From Microbacterium galbinum (lineage in GTDB: Bacteria; Actinomycetota; Actinomycetes; Actinomycetales; Microbacteriaceae): a DNA stretch of 64,000 nt. Of this stretch, positions 8,281-17,353 are shown in pieces. Positions within the stretch are counted from its first letter, which is position 1; the number at the start of each line of letters is the position of its first letter. The notes below the pieces were generated by a model. That model made no database searches and was not told the origin of the DNA. It saw nothing but the letters and a program-made list of their open reading frames with translations. The DNA is taken from contig NZ_CP078077.1 of the NCBI RefSeq assembly GCF_023101185.1, positions 1,145,630 through 1,209,629 on the forward strand. The letters run 5' to 3'. The position numbers and the translations under genes were made by a program.

Positions 8281-9141
8281 TCAGACCCGCACCCGCCGCA
8301 CGCGGGCCCGGGCCTTCTGCACCACCCAGCACACGACGTAGATCGTGAACGACAGGGTGGTGATGTAGGGGCTGACGGGCAGGGTGCCGGCCAGGGCGAG
8401 CAGGATGCCGCCCACCGCCGAGACGAAGCCGAACAGGGCGGCGAGCAGTGGCACGGCCACGGGCCCCGCGGTCACGCGCATCGCGGCGGCGGCGGGGGTC
8501 ACGAGCAGCGCCATCACGAGCAGCGCGCCGATGATGTGCACGCTGACCGCGACGATGAGGCCGAGCAGCATCATGAACAGCAGGCTCACGGCACGGGTGG
8601 GCACACCGCGGGCGGCCGCCGACTCGGGGTCGAGAGAGTCGAAGCGCAGCGGGTTCCACATGATGAGCAGCCCGAGCAGCACCACCAGGCTGATGCCCAT
8701 GAGCCAGCCGAGGTCGGGGCTCGACACCGAGACGATCTGCCCGGTGAGCAGGCTGAACCGGTTGGCGCTGCGGCCGTCGTAGAGCGACAGGAACAGGATG
8801 CCGAGGCCGAGGCCGAACGGCATGAGGACGCCCACGATCGAGTTGCGGTCTCGGGCCTTCGCGCCGAGGACGCCGATCAGTATCGCCGCGACGAGGGCTC
8901 CGCCGAGCGACCCGAACACCACGCTGCCGCCGAACAGCAGCGCGGCCGCGGCGCCCGCGAACGACAGCTCGCTCACGCCATGCACGGCGAAGGCGAGGTC
9001 GCGCTGCATCACGAAGACCCCGATGAGTCCGCCGACGATGCCGAGCACGGCCCCCGCGATGATCGAGTTCGAGAGCAGCGCCACGAGCTCGCCGTAGTCC
9101 TGGAACGAGAAGACGTCGCTCCAGTCGACCAGAGGCCTCAT
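8281..9141 (-). CDS. znuB: Zinc ABC transporter permease
   Basis: 286-aa integral membrane protein of the ABC-3 family (ZnuB/TroC), with about eight membrane helices. Characteristic stretches are MQRDLAFAVHGVSELSFAGAAAALL in the first third and VSVHIIGALLVMALLVTPAAAAMRV in the second half, the family's coupling region and metal-path helices. The ATG overlaps the znuC stop (ATGA). It forms the channel through which ZnuC hydrolyses ATP to move zinc delivered by ZnuA. A highly basic C-terminal tail (KARARVRRVRV) ends the protein. Manganese transport is the alternative for this fold, but the Zur box and His-rich ZnuA favour zinc. Confidence 0.9.
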   Translation of the reverse strand: MRPLVDWSDVFSFQDYGELVALLSNSIIAGAVLGIVGGLIGVFVMQRDLAFAVHGVSELSFAGAAAALLFGGSVVFGSLGGALVAAILIGVLGAKARDRNSIVGVLMPFGLGLGILFLSLYDGRSANRFSLLTGQIVSVSSPDLGWLMGISLVVLLGLLIMWNPLRFDSLDPESAAARGVPTRAVSLLFMMLLGLIVAVSVHIIGALLVMALLVTPAAAAMRVTAGPVAVPLLAALFGFVSAVGGILLALAGTLPVSPYITTLSFTIYVVCWVVQKARARVRRVRV

Positions 9142-9962
9142 GCTGCTCCTCCGTGCGCGTGCTCGTGGTCGCCGTGATCGTGGTGGGGCTCGGCATCCGG
9201 AACGCCCACGACCACCAGCCGGTCGCCGGCGCGGAGCACGAACACCGGGGTGCCGTAGAGGTCGGTGAGCACGCGCGTCTGCAGCACCTCGTCGGGGGTG
9301 CCGAGCAGGAAGCGCCCACCGGCGATGTAGAGGATGCGGTCGACCTTGCCGAGGATCGGGTTGATGTCGTGGGTGACGAACATCACGGCCGCCTCGCGCT
9401 CGCGGCGCTGCCGGTCGATGATGTCGGTCACGGCGACCTGGTTGGCGAGGTCGAGGTTCGAGAGCGGCTCATCGCACAGCAGCAGGGCCGGCTCGTCGGC
9501 GAGTGCCTGACCGACCCGCAGCCGCTGCTGCTCACCGCCGGAGAGGAGTCCGACGCGGCGATCCGCGAAGTGCGCGGCCCCGACCGACTCGAGCAGGCGG
9601 TCGACCTTCGCACGGTCGCCGCGGTGCGGCACCGGGAACCCGAAGCGGCTGCCGTGCACGCCCAGGGCGACGAGGTCGCGGGCCCGCATGCTCGTGTCGG
9701 GGGCGAGCGAGCGCTGCTGCGGGATGTAGCCGATGCGCGAGTTCCCGCGGTGCACGGGCTCACCCGCGACGCGGATGGTTCCCGATGACAGCGGCTGCAG
9801 ACCGAGGATGCTGCGCAGAAGGGTGGTCTTGCCCGAACCCGAAGGGCCCAGCACGGCGATGAACTCGCCGGGCTGGACCGTCAGATCGAGTCCCGACCAG
9901 AGTTCGCGGTCTCCACGGTGGAGCGAAGCATCCGCGATCTCGAGGACGGGGCGCCGACTCAC
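9138..9962 (-). CDS. znuC: Zinc ABC transporter ATP-binding protein with His-rich tail
   Basis: 274-aa ABC ATPase. Visible motifs: Walker A GPSGSGKTT near residue 40, signature LSGGEQQR, Walker B LLLCDEP, and the switch His in MFVTHD. The GTG start overlaps the znuA stop (GTGA). Unusual is the C-terminal tail PHHDHGDHEHAHGG, a His/Asp cluster expected in the binding protein rather than the ATPase; it could sense or buffer cytosolic zinc. It powers import through ZnuB. Confidence 0.9.
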   Translation of the reverse strand: MSRRPVLEIADASLHRGDRELWSGLDLTVQPGEFIAVLGPSGSGKTTLLRSILGLQPLSSGTIRVAGEPVHRGNSRIGYIPQQRSLAPDTSMRARDLVALGVHGSRFGFPVPHRGDRAKVDRLLESVGAAHFADRRVGLLSGGEQQRLRVGQALADEPALLLCDEPLSNLDLANQVAVTDIIDRQRREREAAVMFVTHDINPILGKVDRILYIAGGRFLLGTPDEVLQTRVLTDLYGTPVFVLRAGDRLVVVGVPDAEPHHDHGDHEHAHGGAA

Positions 9963-10990
9963 GACTGGGTCGCGGCGGCGAGGCTCTGGATCGCGTCACT
10001 CATCCACTCAGAGTACGACGATCCGTCCTCGAGCAGCTCCGTGAAGGCGATCACGGGGATGCCCGCGGCCTTCGCGGCGTCCTCGACTCGCTGCGTCTCG
10101 GAACCACCGGTCTGCGCGTTGGTGAGGAGAGCGGCGACCTCGCCGCTCTCGATCACGTCGAGCGCCTGCAGCAGAACGGCGGGGGCGACATCGGTGCCCT
10201 CCTCGACCGACTCCGCGAAGCCCTCGGGGGTGACATCGGTGAACCCGGCGGCCGCGGCGAGGTAGCCGGGCAGCGGCTCGGTGATGAAGACGTCGACGTT
10301 CGAGGCATCCGCCTTGATGGACGCGAGGTCGGCTTCGAAGCCCTCGAGCTCGGCCGTGAGCTCCGCCGCGTTCGCGGCGAACTCGTCGGCGCCGTCGGGG
10401 TCGAGCTCGGAGAGCTCGTCGGAGATCGCCTCGACGACGTGGATCATCGTGTGCGGGTCGAACCACACGTGCTCGTTGAAGCCCTCGATGTGGTCGTGAC
10501 CCTCGTGGCCCTCTTCGCCCTCGGCGTGCTCGTGGTCGTGCTCCTCCTCGGCGGGCGCCTCGGTCGCTGCGTCGTCGGCGGCATGGTCCTCGTCGGCATG
10601 GTCGTCGTGGGCCTCGTTGCCGGGGTAGTCGTGCGAGTACTCGACGGCCGTGACGACGTGGGGGTCGTTCGCGTCCTGCAGGAGCGTGTCGATGAACGCG
10701 TCGTATCCGCCGCCGTTCTCGATCACGAGGTCGGCCTTCTGCACCGTGAGGCGGTCGCGGGCGGTGGCCTCGTAGGAGTGCGGGTCCTGCGAAGCGGAGG
10801 TGATGATCGACTCGACGTCGATACGGTCGCCGCCGATCGTCGAGGCGATGTCGCCGTAGACGTTGGTGCTCGCGACGACCGTGATGGTGCCGTCGTCGCT
10901 CGCGCCCTCTCCCGCAGCGGCGGTGGAGCATCCGGCCAGCGTCAGGGCGGCGACGGATGCGAGGGCGAGAACGATCACGGGCTTCTTCAT
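9959..10990 (-). CDS. znuA: Zinc-binding lipoprotein ZnuA
   Basis: 343-aa solute-binding protein of the ZnuA/TroA cluster. It begins with a lipoprotein signal peptide ending in LAGC (Cys about residue 21), then TVVASTNVYGDIASTIGGDRIDV, the metal ligand region DPHSYEAT, a long His/Asp/Glu-rich loop (about residues 125-170, with HDDHADEDHAADD and HDHEHAEGEEGHEGHDH) and HVWFDPHTM with another ligand. The acidic His-rich loop is typical of zinc rather than manganese binders. First gene of the operon, with a Zur box just upstream of its start. It captures zinc outside the membrane and passes it to ZnuBC. Confidence 0.92.
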   Translation of the reverse strand: MKKPVIVLALASVAALTLAGCSTAAAGEGASDDGTITVVASTNVYGDIASTIGGDRIDVESIITSASQDPHSYEATARDRLTVQKADLVIENGGGYDAFIDTLLQDANDPHVVTAVEYSHDYPGNEAHDDHADEDHAADDAATEAPAEEEHDHEHAEGEEGHEGHDHIEGFNEHVWFDPHTMIHVVEAISDELSELDPDGADEFAANAAELTAELEGFEADLASIKADASNVDVFITEPLPGYLAAAAGFTDVTPEGFAESVEEGTDVAPAVLLQALDVIESGEVAALLTNAQTGGSETQRVEDAAKAAGIPVIAFTELLEDGSSYSEWMSDAIQSLAAATQS

Positions 10991-11007
10991 GCTCTCACTT
11001 TAAACGC

Positions 11008-11025
11008 TAATGAGAACCATTATCA
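11008..11025 (-). promoter_or_regulatory. Zur box upstream of znuA
   Basis: Read toward znuA the sequence is TGATAATGGTTCTCATTA. Its 15-bp core TGATAATGGTTCTCA matches the actinobacterial Zur operator pattern (an AT-rich TGAnAATnnTTnTCA palindrome). It is an AT-rich island in very GC-rich DNA, 18 bp before the znuA start codon, so bound Zur would block the promoter. It is the only such site noticed in the window. Confidence 0.82.
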
Positions 11026-11057
11026 AATCGGCATCCGCAGACGTGCACCTCCCCACC

Positions 11058-11143
11058 GCCGAGACCCATCACTCGCGTCGATACCCCCCACCCGCGACGT
11101 GCGGGGCGATGGGTCTCGACGGCGGTGATGGGTCTCGACGCGG
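11058..11143 (-). repeat. Repeat family C, copy 1 (terminator-like)
   Basis: Read on the minus strand it contains GTCGAGACCCATCACCGCC, GTCGAGACCCATCGCCCCG and ACGTCGCGGG followed by an inverted GATGGGTCTCGGCG. The same arrangement is found at 53521-53610. The arms fold back on each other. It lies just past the stop of the alpha-glucosidase gene, where it could terminate that operon before znuA. Confidence 0.75.
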
Positions 11144-11154
11144 CCGGACGGGTG

Positions 11155-12846
11155 TCAGGCGAGCAGCGCCGCCGGGGCGATCCAGACCGTGGCCTCGCCG
11201 GGAAGCGACGAGCCCTCGAGCGGGATGCTCGTGAGCACGACGTCTGCGGCGTCCGCTCCCAGATCGAACGGCTCGGTGCCGAAGTTCGTGACGATCTGCC
11301 ATCCGTTCGGACGCGCGAAGCGCAGCACGTCGGCGCGACCGGTCTCGACCCACTCCAGCGTCTCGCCCGTCTGCAGCGGGTGCCGCAGGCGCAGCGCCTC
11401 GCGGTACAGCGACAGCGTCGATGCCGGATCGGATGCCTCGGCATCCACCGCGTGATCGGCGAACCACTCCGGCTGGGGCAGGTGCGCGGCAGCCGCGCCG
11501 AACCCGAACGAGACGCCGTCGGCGCTCCACGGCAGCGGCACGCGGCATCCGTCCCGACCCAGTCCGTCGAACTCCGCCCCGCGGAAGAACGCCGGGTCCT
11601 GTCGCTGCTCGGGCGAGATCTCGGCGACCTCGTGCAACCCGAGTTCCTCGCCCTGGTACAGGTAGGCGCTGCCGGGCAGGCCGAAGAGCAGCAGCGACGC
11701 GGCCGTCGCGCGACGCAGACCGCGCTCGCGATCGAGCAGCTCGGACGGGCCGCCGGCCGCGACCCACTCCGTGCCCTGCTTCACCGCGCGACCCTGCAGC
11801 GGTGCGAGACCGTAGCGGGTGGCGTGGCGGGTGACGTCGTGATTCGAGAGCACCCACGTCGTCGACGACCCGCTCTGCCGGGCCTGCGCGAGGTTCTCGT
11901 CGACGATCTCGCGGAACTGCGCGGCGTCGAAGTCGGCCTCGAGCAGGTCGAAGTTGAACGCCTGCCCGAGCCCCTCGGCGGAGGCGTAACGGGCGCGGCG
12001 CTCGGGCGTATCGACCCACGCCTCGGCGACCGCGGTGCGCGGCGGGTCGAACGAGTTGAAGACCTGACGCCACTCGGCGTAGATCTCGTGCACGTCGTCG
12101 CGGTCGATCAGCGGGTGCGAGCCCGAGGAGCGGTCCATCGCGTCGAGCTCGGCGCGCGAGGGCAGCGGCTCGCTGAGGTCCTTGGTGAGCATGTGCGCGA
12201 CGTCGATGCGGAAGCCGTCGACCCCGCGGTCCGACCAGAAGCGCAGGGTCTTCAGGAAGTCCGCGCGCACCTCCGGGTGATCCCAGTTGAAGTCGGGCTG
12301 CTCGGTGGCGAAGTTGTGGAAGTACCACTGGCCGTCCTCGACCCGCTCCCACGCCGACCCGCCGAACACCGAGACCCAGTCGGTGGGCGGCTCGGCGCCG
12401 TCGGGCCCCGTGCCCTCGCGGAAGATGTACCGCTCGCGCGCGGCCGAACCGCGGCCCGCGGCGAGCGCCTCCTGGAACCACGCGTGCTGATCCGACGAGT
12501 GGTTCGGCACGATGTCGACGATGACGTGGATGCCGCGGGCGTGCAGCGCCTCGACCATCGCGTCGAAGTCGGCGAGGGTGCCCAGCCGCGGGTCGACGTC
12601 GCGGTAGTCGGCGACGTCGTAGCCGCCGTCGGCGAGCTCGGACGGGTAGAACGGGCTGAGCCAGACCGCATCGATGCCGAGCGCCGACAGGTAGTCGACG
12701 CGCGACAGGATGCCGGGGATGTCGCCGAGCCCGTCGCCGTTGGCGTCGGCGAAGCTGCGGGGGTAGATCTGGTAGACGGCGGCCTGCCGCCACCACGCTG
12801 CCGTCTTGTCGTCTTCGCGGGTCTCGGTGAGAAGCGAATCGGTCAT
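11155..12846 (-). CDS. GH13 alpha-glucosidase (oligo-1,6-glucosidase/trehalulose-hydrolase type)
   Basis: 563-aa cytoplasmic enzyme. It opens with WWRQAAVYQIYPRSFADANG DGLGDI, the usual start of GH13 subfamily alpha-glucosidases. Catalytic residues are visible: nucleophile Asp in GFRIDVAHM, acid/base Glu in AVAEAWVDTP, transition-state Asp in VLSNHDVTRH. Length fits oligo-1,6-glucosidase or alpha-glucosidase (AglA/MalL). RBS GGAG is 11 bases before the ATG. It is the last gene of an uptake operon, 40 bp after the second permease, so it probably hydrolyses the imported alpha-glucoside (maltose, isomaltose, sucrose or trehalose analogues). The exact linkage preference cannot be read by eye. Confidence 0.9.
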   Translation of the reverse strand: MTDSLLTETREDDKTAAWWRQAAVYQIYPRSFADANGDGLGDIPGILSRVDYLSALGIDAVWLSPFYPSELADGGYDVADYRDVDPRLGTLADFDAMVEALHARGIHVIVDIVPNHSSDQHAWFQEALAAGRGSAARERYIFREGTGPDGAEPPTDWVSVFGGSAWERVEDGQWYFHNFATEQPDFNWDHPEVRADFLKTLRFWSDRGVDGFRIDVAHMLTKDLSEPLPSRAELDAMDRSSGSHPLIDRDDVHEIYAEWRQVFNSFDPPRTAVAEAWVDTPERRARYASAEGLGQAFNFDLLEADFDAAQFREIVDENLAQARQSGSSTTWVLSNHDVTRHATRYGLAPLQGRAVKQGTEWVAAGGPSELLDRERGLRRATAASLLLFGLPGSAYLYQGEELGLHEVAEISPEQRQDPAFFRGAEFDGLGRDGCRVPLPWSADGVSFGFGAAAAHLPQPEWFADHAVDAEASDPASTLSLYREALRLRHPLQTGETLEWVETGRADVLRFARPNGWQIVTNFGTEPFDLGADAADVVLTSIPLEGSSLPGEATVWIAPAALLA

Positions 12847-12886
12847 ATCGGGGAGTGCTCCTTCGTTTCTTGCGGTGGTTCTCGTG

Positions 12887-13762
12887 TCAGCCCTTGACGG
12901 CGCCCTGCGTGACGCCCTCCATGACGAAGCGCTGCGTGAACAGGTAGGCCAGGATCGCCGGGGCCATCGCCATCAGGTACGAGGCGAACGACACGTTGTA
13001 GTTGTTGCTGAACTGGGTCTGGAACAGGTTCTGCCGCACCGGCAGCGTCTGCAGCGCCGGGTCGGAGATGATGAGCGACGGCATCATGAAGTCGTTCCAG
13101 GCGTAGAGGAAGGCGAAGATCCCGACCGTGGCGCTCATGGGCGCGAGCAGCGGGAAGATCAGCTTCCAGAACGTCTGCCACGTGGTGGCGCCGTCGATGC
13201 GGGCGCTCTCCTCGAGCTCGATCGGGATCGATCGCAGGAACGCCGTGAACAGCAGCACGCTGAAGCTCAGCTGGAACATCGTCGCGAGGATGATCACGCC
13301 GAACGGGTTGTCGAGCCCGAAGCGTCCGGTGAGCTGGATCTGCGGCAGGGCGACGACCGGGAACGGGATGAACATCGCCGCGAGCAGGTAGAAGAACGAG
13401 TAACGGAAGAGGCGGCGGTCCCAGTTGCGCACGATCGCGTACGAGGCGAAGGCCGCGAGCACGATGGTCGCGATCACGGTGCCGGCCGTGACGAGCAGGG
13501 AGATGCCCGCGCCGACCGGGAACTTCGTGAGGTTCCACGCCTCGACGAACCCGTCGATGCTGAACGGCGCCGGCAGCGAGAACGCGTTGCCGTCGACCGC
13601 CTGGCCCGTGGTCTTGAACGCCATCGAGACGGTGACGTACAGCGGGAGGAGAACGGTGACCGCGCACAGGATCAGGATGATCGTGCCCGACCAGTTGATC
13701 CGTTCCATGCGCACGCGGGGCTTCTTGCCCGCGACCTGTGTGGTGATCGTCTGCGTCGACAT
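12887..13762 (-). CDS. ABC sugar transporter permease, MalG type
   Basis: 291-aa inner-membrane permease with six predicted helices. The coupling-helix (EAA) motif is ELEESARIDGATTWQTFWKLIFPLLAP in the second half. Its ATG shares one base with the stop of the preceding permease gene (TGATG). It works with the MalF-type partner and a binding lipoprotein encoded upstream; no ATPase gene is in the operon, so a shared MsiK-like ATPase elsewhere is expected, as is common in actinobacteria. Confidence 0.9.
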   Translation of the reverse strand: MSTQTITTQVAGKKPRVRMERINWSGTIILILCAVTVLLPLYVTVSMAFKTTGQAVDGNAFSLPAPFSIDGFVEAWNLTKFPVGAGISLLVTAGTVIATIVLAAFASYAIVRNWDRRLFRYSFFYLLAAMFIPFPVVALPQIQLTGRFGLDNPFGVIILATMFQLSFSVLLFTAFLRSIPIELEESARIDGATTWQTFWKLIFPLLAPMSATVGIFAFLYAWNDFMMPSLIISDPALQTLPVRQNLFQTQFSNNYNVSFASYLMAMAPAILAYLFTQRFVMEGVTQGAVKG

Positions 13763-14694
13763 CAGAGTGCGTTCCTTCCGCGCGTCAGCGACAGCTGGAG
13801 GAGGGAGATGAGCACGGCGACGATGAAGAAGATGGTCGCGTTGGCCATCTGATAGGCGTAGTCGCCGCCGTTGAAGCCCGCGATGATCGTCATCGCGACG
13901 CTGCGGGTGGAGGTTCCGGGGCCGCCGTTGGTGAGGCCGACGATGATGTCGTAGGCGTTCAGGAAGCCCTTGAACCCGAGGATGACGTTGATCACGACGT
14001 AGCCCATGACGAGCGGGAGCGTGATGCGGGTGAGCTGCTGCGTCTTGCTCGCGCCGTCGATGCTCGCCGCCTCGTAGACGTCGCCGGGCACCGAGAGCAG
14101 GCCGGCGATGTAGATCAGCAGCGTGCCGGGCACGGCCTGCCAGGCGGTGACGATGACGATCGCCACCCAGGCCAGGTCGGGGTTGGCGAGCAGGCTCGTC
14201 TGCAGCCACGGGATGCCGGTGGCCGCCCCCGCGGCGGGGATCGAGTTCGAGAACAGGAAGTTGAAGACGTAGGCGATGATGATGCCCGAGATCACCATCG
14301 GGATCACGAAGATCGTGCGCAGCCCCGTCTTGAAGCGGATGCGGGAGGTGAGCCCGACCGCGAGCAGGAACGCGACCACGTTGACCACGATGACCGTGGC
14401 GATCGAGAACCCGAACGTGAAGAGGTAGCTCTGCAGGATCGCCGGGTCGCTGAACATGGCGATGTAGTTCGTGAAGCCGTTGAAGCTCCACTCGCCGATG
14501 CCGATCGAGTCGGTGAAGCTGAAGAAGATGCCCATCACCCCCGGCACCGTGATCGCGAGGGTGAAGATCACGAGCGTCGGCAGCAGGAACAGGTAGTAGA
14601 TCGGCTCGACCCGGCGGGTGCGAGGACGGATGCCGCGCTTGCCGCCCGTGATGATCGCCGTGGTGTCGGTCGGAATCGTCGGGGTGATGGTCAT
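13762..14694 (-). CDS. ABC sugar transporter permease, MalF type
   Basis: 310-aa membrane permease. After a basic N-terminus the helices begin at IYYLFLLPTLVIFTLAITVPG, and the EAA loop reads DVYEAASIDGASKTQQLTRITLPL. The pattern GLTNGGPGTSTRSVAM near the C-terminus is standard for the family. The ATG chosen overlaps the stop of the binding-protein gene (ATGA); the longer open frame upstream is a shadow of that gene. It forms a heterodimeric channel with the MalG-type protein downstream. Confidence 0.9.
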   Translation of the reverse strand: MTITPTIPTDTTAIITGGKRGIRPRTRRVEPIYYLFLLPTLVIFTLAITVPGVMGIFFSFTDSIGIGEWSFNGFTNYIAMFSDPAILQSYLFTFGFSIATVIVVNVVAFLLAVGLTSRIRFKTGLRTIFVIPMVISGIIIAYVFNFLFSNSIPAAGAATGIPWLQTSLLANPDLAWVAIVIVTAWQAVPGTLLIYIAGLLSVPGDVYEAASIDGASKTQQLTRITLPLVMGYVVINVILGFKGFLNAYDIIVGLTNGGPGTSTRSVAMTIIAGFNGGDYAYQMANATIFFIVAVLISLLQLSLTRGRNAL

Positions 14695-16010
14695 GATGCC
14701 GGCTCCTCTGCCGAGGCGTTGTCCTGGGTCGAGGGGATCGGCGCGCGGAACGCGATGCGCGCCCAGTCGGCGTCCATGGTGCGCAGCGTGTTCTGCGTCG
14801 AGGCGCCCAGCACCATCGCCTGCGCGTAGTTGAAGATCGGCAGGGTCTTGGGCACGAGCACCGAGGGGCCCTGGTAGATCTTGCCCTCGTCGTAGTACTC
14901 GATCATCCCCTCGATGCGCGGGTCGTCGGGGGCCGGGGCATCCGTCGTCGGGGTGAAGCCGAGCTGCGAGGCGTTGTACTCCTCGATGTTCTCGGGCTGA
15001 TACAGGAACTCGAGGAAGTCGCGGGCGGCCTCCTGGTGGCGCGACCCCTCGGGGATCATCGCCGCGAGGTCCATGTTGACGCGCACCTCGAGGTCGTCCG
15101 GGTCGTCGGTCATCGGCAGCGGGAACGTTCCGAGCTGCAGGTCGGGTGCGGTCTTCGCGATCTCGCTGAACGCCCACGGCCCCTGCAGGTACATGGCCGC
15201 CTCGCCCTTCGCGAAGGCGAGGTTGCCGTCGCCGTAGGCCCTGCTCGCGGCATCCGCGTTGGTGTAGTTCTCGGCGAGCTGCATCATGCGATCCATGGGC
15301 TCGGCGAAGTCCTTCTCGAACGAGACCGGGGCGTCGGGCCCGACCTCGGTGCCCTCTTCGGCGAGCGCGTCGAAGAAGTCGATCACGTCCACCGATCCGC
15401 CGGCGGTGTAGTCGTACCAGCCCTGACCGACGGTCCAGTCGTCCTTGAAGGTGCCGTAGAAGGGGTCGATGCCCGCGGCCTTGAGCTGATCGCAGACGGC
15501 GATGAGCTCGTCCCAGGTGGTCGGGACCTCGAGGCCCTGGGCCTCGAAGATCTCCTTGTTGTAGATGACGGATGCCGCCATCACCGAGTACGGCAGGGCG
15601 CTCGTGCGACCCTCGCAGGAGCCGTACTGGTCCATGAGCGGCTGCAGGTCGTCGCGCACGCTCGCCGCGGCGTCGGTGTCGGAGAGATCGGTGAGCGCGC
15701 AGCGCTGCACGAACCGGGCGATCTCGTAGTTGTAGTTGGCGAGCATGATGTCGGGCGGGTTGCCGCGCACGAAGCTGGCCGAGACGACGTCGACGCCCGA
15801 GGTGTCGATCTCGACCTTCACGTCGTCCTGCGAGGCGTTGTACTCGGCGACGCGTTCGGTCATGAACTCGATCGCTTCGCGCTTGCTGAAGGTGAAGCGG
15901 ATGGTCTCCGCTCCCGAGCCGGCTGCGCAGCTCGTGAGGGCGGCACCGATCAGCGTGAGGCCGAGGCCCCCGGCGATCAGCCGCAACGCGCGTGTTCGTT
16001 CTCCAGACAC
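14691..16010 (-). CDS. Extracellular sugar-binding lipoprotein (SBP family 1)
   Basis: 439-aa solute-binding protein of carbohydrate ABC transporters. A lipoprotein signal peptide ends at LTSC (Cys about residue 28). Hallmarks include PDIMLANYNYEIARFVQRC, SALPYSVMAASVIYNKEIF, GLEVPTTWDELIAVCDQL and AKGEAAMYLQGPWAFSEI. The start is GTG with AAGGACGACG upstream. First gene of the operon binding protein-malF-malG-GH13, transcribed away from a ROK regulator; it selects the substrate, most likely an alpha-glucoside given the downstream hydrolase. Confidence 0.9.
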   Translation of the reverse strand: MSGERTRALRLIAGGLGLTLIGAALTSCAAGSGAETIRFTFSKREAIEFMTERVAEYNASQDDVKVEIDTSGVDVVSASFVRGNPPDIMLANYNYEIARFVQRCALTDLSDTDAAASVRDDLQPLMDQYGSCEGRTSALPYSVMAASVIYNKEIFEAQGLEVPTTWDELIAVCDQLKAAGIDPFYGTFKDDWTVGQGWYDYTAGGSVDVIDFFDALAEEGTEVGPDAPVSFEKDFAEPMDRMMQLAENYTNADAASRAYGDGNLAFAKGEAAMYLQGPWAFSEIAKTAPDLQLGTFPLPMTDDPDDLEVRVNMDLAAMIPEGSRHQEAARDFLEFLYQPENIEEYNASQLGFTPTTDAPAPDDPRIEGMIEYYDEGKIYQGPSVLVPKTLPIFNYAQAMVLGASTQNTLRTMDADWARIAFRAPIPSTQDNASAEEPAS

Positions 16011-16027
16011 CGTCGTCCTTCCGGTTT

Positions 16028-16050
16028 TTAGATCCGATAACTAAATCTAA
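16028..16050. promoter_or_regulatory. Probable ROK operator between divergent genes
   Basis: TTAGAT at 16028-16033 and ATCTAA at 16045-16050 are exact inverted repeats separated by 11 bp; nested within is TTTAG/CTAAA. It is an AT-rich island directly before the binding-protein operon, 18 bp from its GTG. It is the natural binding site for the adjacent ROK protein. The site overlaps the first in-frame ATG of that regulator, which argues for the downstream GTG start. Confidence 0.6.
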
Positions 16051-16109
16051 TGAGCGAATTTACTCCGCTGGAAGGTACTCTCTCATTCAGACGACAGGAA
16101 GGCAAGAGC

Positions 16110-17330
16110 GTGGCAGACATCACCGCGGGGCTCGGCACGGGGCGTGCCAGCGTCGGCGCCGTGCTCGACTTCGCCTGGAGCGCGGGCGAGTTCACCGCCA
16201 CCGACGTCATGGCCGCGACCTCGCTGACCCGCTCCACGGCCATCGATGCGATCGACACGCTCGTCGGCGCCGACGTGCTGCGCGAGCTGCCGAACGCCCG
16301 CGTGGCCGGCCGCTATCGCTCCGGCCGACCCGCCCGGCGCTTCGCCCTCTCCCCCGACCTCGGCGTCGTCGTCGGGATCGACGCGGGCGACACGCACCTC
16401 TCCGTCACCGTCGCCGACCTGCTCGACCGGAATCTCGTGCACCATCGCGTCGAGGTGTCGCAGACGCAGCCCGCCGCCGATCGTCGCGCGCTGATCATCG
16501 AACGCCTGGGCGCCGCTCTCGACGAAGCCGGAGTATCGCGGGAGCAGGTGCTGGCCGTCTGCGCCGGCGTCGCCGCCCCCGTCGATCGCAACGGCATCTC
16601 TCCCCCGCACCCCGACGGCTTCTGGGAGCGCACGAACCCCGGGCTCGCCGAGGCGCTGCGCGGCTGGGCGCCGGTCGTGCACGTCAAGAACGACGCACAG
16701 CTCGCGGCGATCGCCGAGGGCGCGGTCGGCGGGGCGATCGGATGCCGCGACTACGTCGCCCTGATCGCGAGTGAGCGCTATGGCGGCGGCGTGGTCGTCG
16801 ACGGGCACGTGCTGCACGGCGCCCACGGCGGCGTCGGCGAAGGTGTCGTGTTCGACCACATCATGGGCGTCGGCTCGGCCGTCGGCCTCCCCTACTCGGT
16901 GCAGGATGCGGCACGGGATGCCGTCGCCTCGGGCACCGTGGCACCATCGTCGGCGTTGGGGCGGCTCGTGGCGGAAGAGCGCATCGACCCGCGCCTCGTG
17001 CTCACGCTCGCCGCGTCGGGCGATCCCGATGCCCTGCTCGTCACCGAGCACGTCGGCGCCGTCGTCGCCCGCATCGTCGGCGTGCTCGGCAGCATGTACG
17101 ACCCGGCCCGCGTGATCGTGTGCGGCGCCGTGGCCGAGAGCATCGAACCGGTGCTCGAGGTCGCCCGCCGTCTGCTGCCCGAGGAGCTGCACCTTCCCGC
17201 GCCCCTCGTGCTCGCCTCCGAGCTCGGCGCCGAGGTCGTGTCGGTCGGCGCCGTCGCGACCGCCCGCCGTGCGGCGCGCGAGAGTTCGGTGCCGCTTCTC
17301 GCGGAGCAGCGTCTGTCGGTGCCCGCGTAG
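16110..17330 (+). CDS. ROK family transcriptional regulator
   Basis: 406 aa from the GTG chosen here, which is preceded by AGGAAGGCAAGAGC. An in-frame ATG 60 bp upstream (16050) has no ribosome site and lies in the operator. Residues 1-85 form a winged-helix domain (FTATDVMAATSLTRSTAIDAIDTLVGADVL); the rest is a ROK sugar-kinase-like fold with VVGIDAGDTHLSVTVADL for phosphate binding. The usual zinc-binding CxCGxxGCxE cluster is absent, consistent with a repressor without kinase activity. Divergent from the alpha-glucoside uptake operon, which it probably represses. Confidence 0.87.
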   Translation: MADITAGLGTGRASVGAVLDFAWSAGEFTATDVMAATSLTRSTAIDAIDTLVGADVLRELPNARVAGRYRSGRPARRFALSPDLGVVVGIDAGDTHLSVTVADLLDRNLVHHRVEVSQTQPAADRRALIIERLGAALDEAGVSREQVLAVCAGVAAPVDRNGISPPHPDGFWERTNPGLAEALRGWAPVVHVKNDAQLAAIAEGAVGGAIGCRDYVALIASERYGGGVVVDGHVLHGAHGGVGEGVVFDHIMGVGSAVGLPYSVQDAARDAVASGTVAPSSALGRLVAEERIDPRLVLTLAASGDPDALLVTEHVGAVVARIVGVLGSMYDPARVIVCGAVAESIEPVLEVARRLLPEELHLPAPLVLASELGAEVVSVGAVATARRAARESSVPLLAEQRLSVPA

Positions 17331-17353
17331 CGCCGCGGCATCCGTTTCCGACC

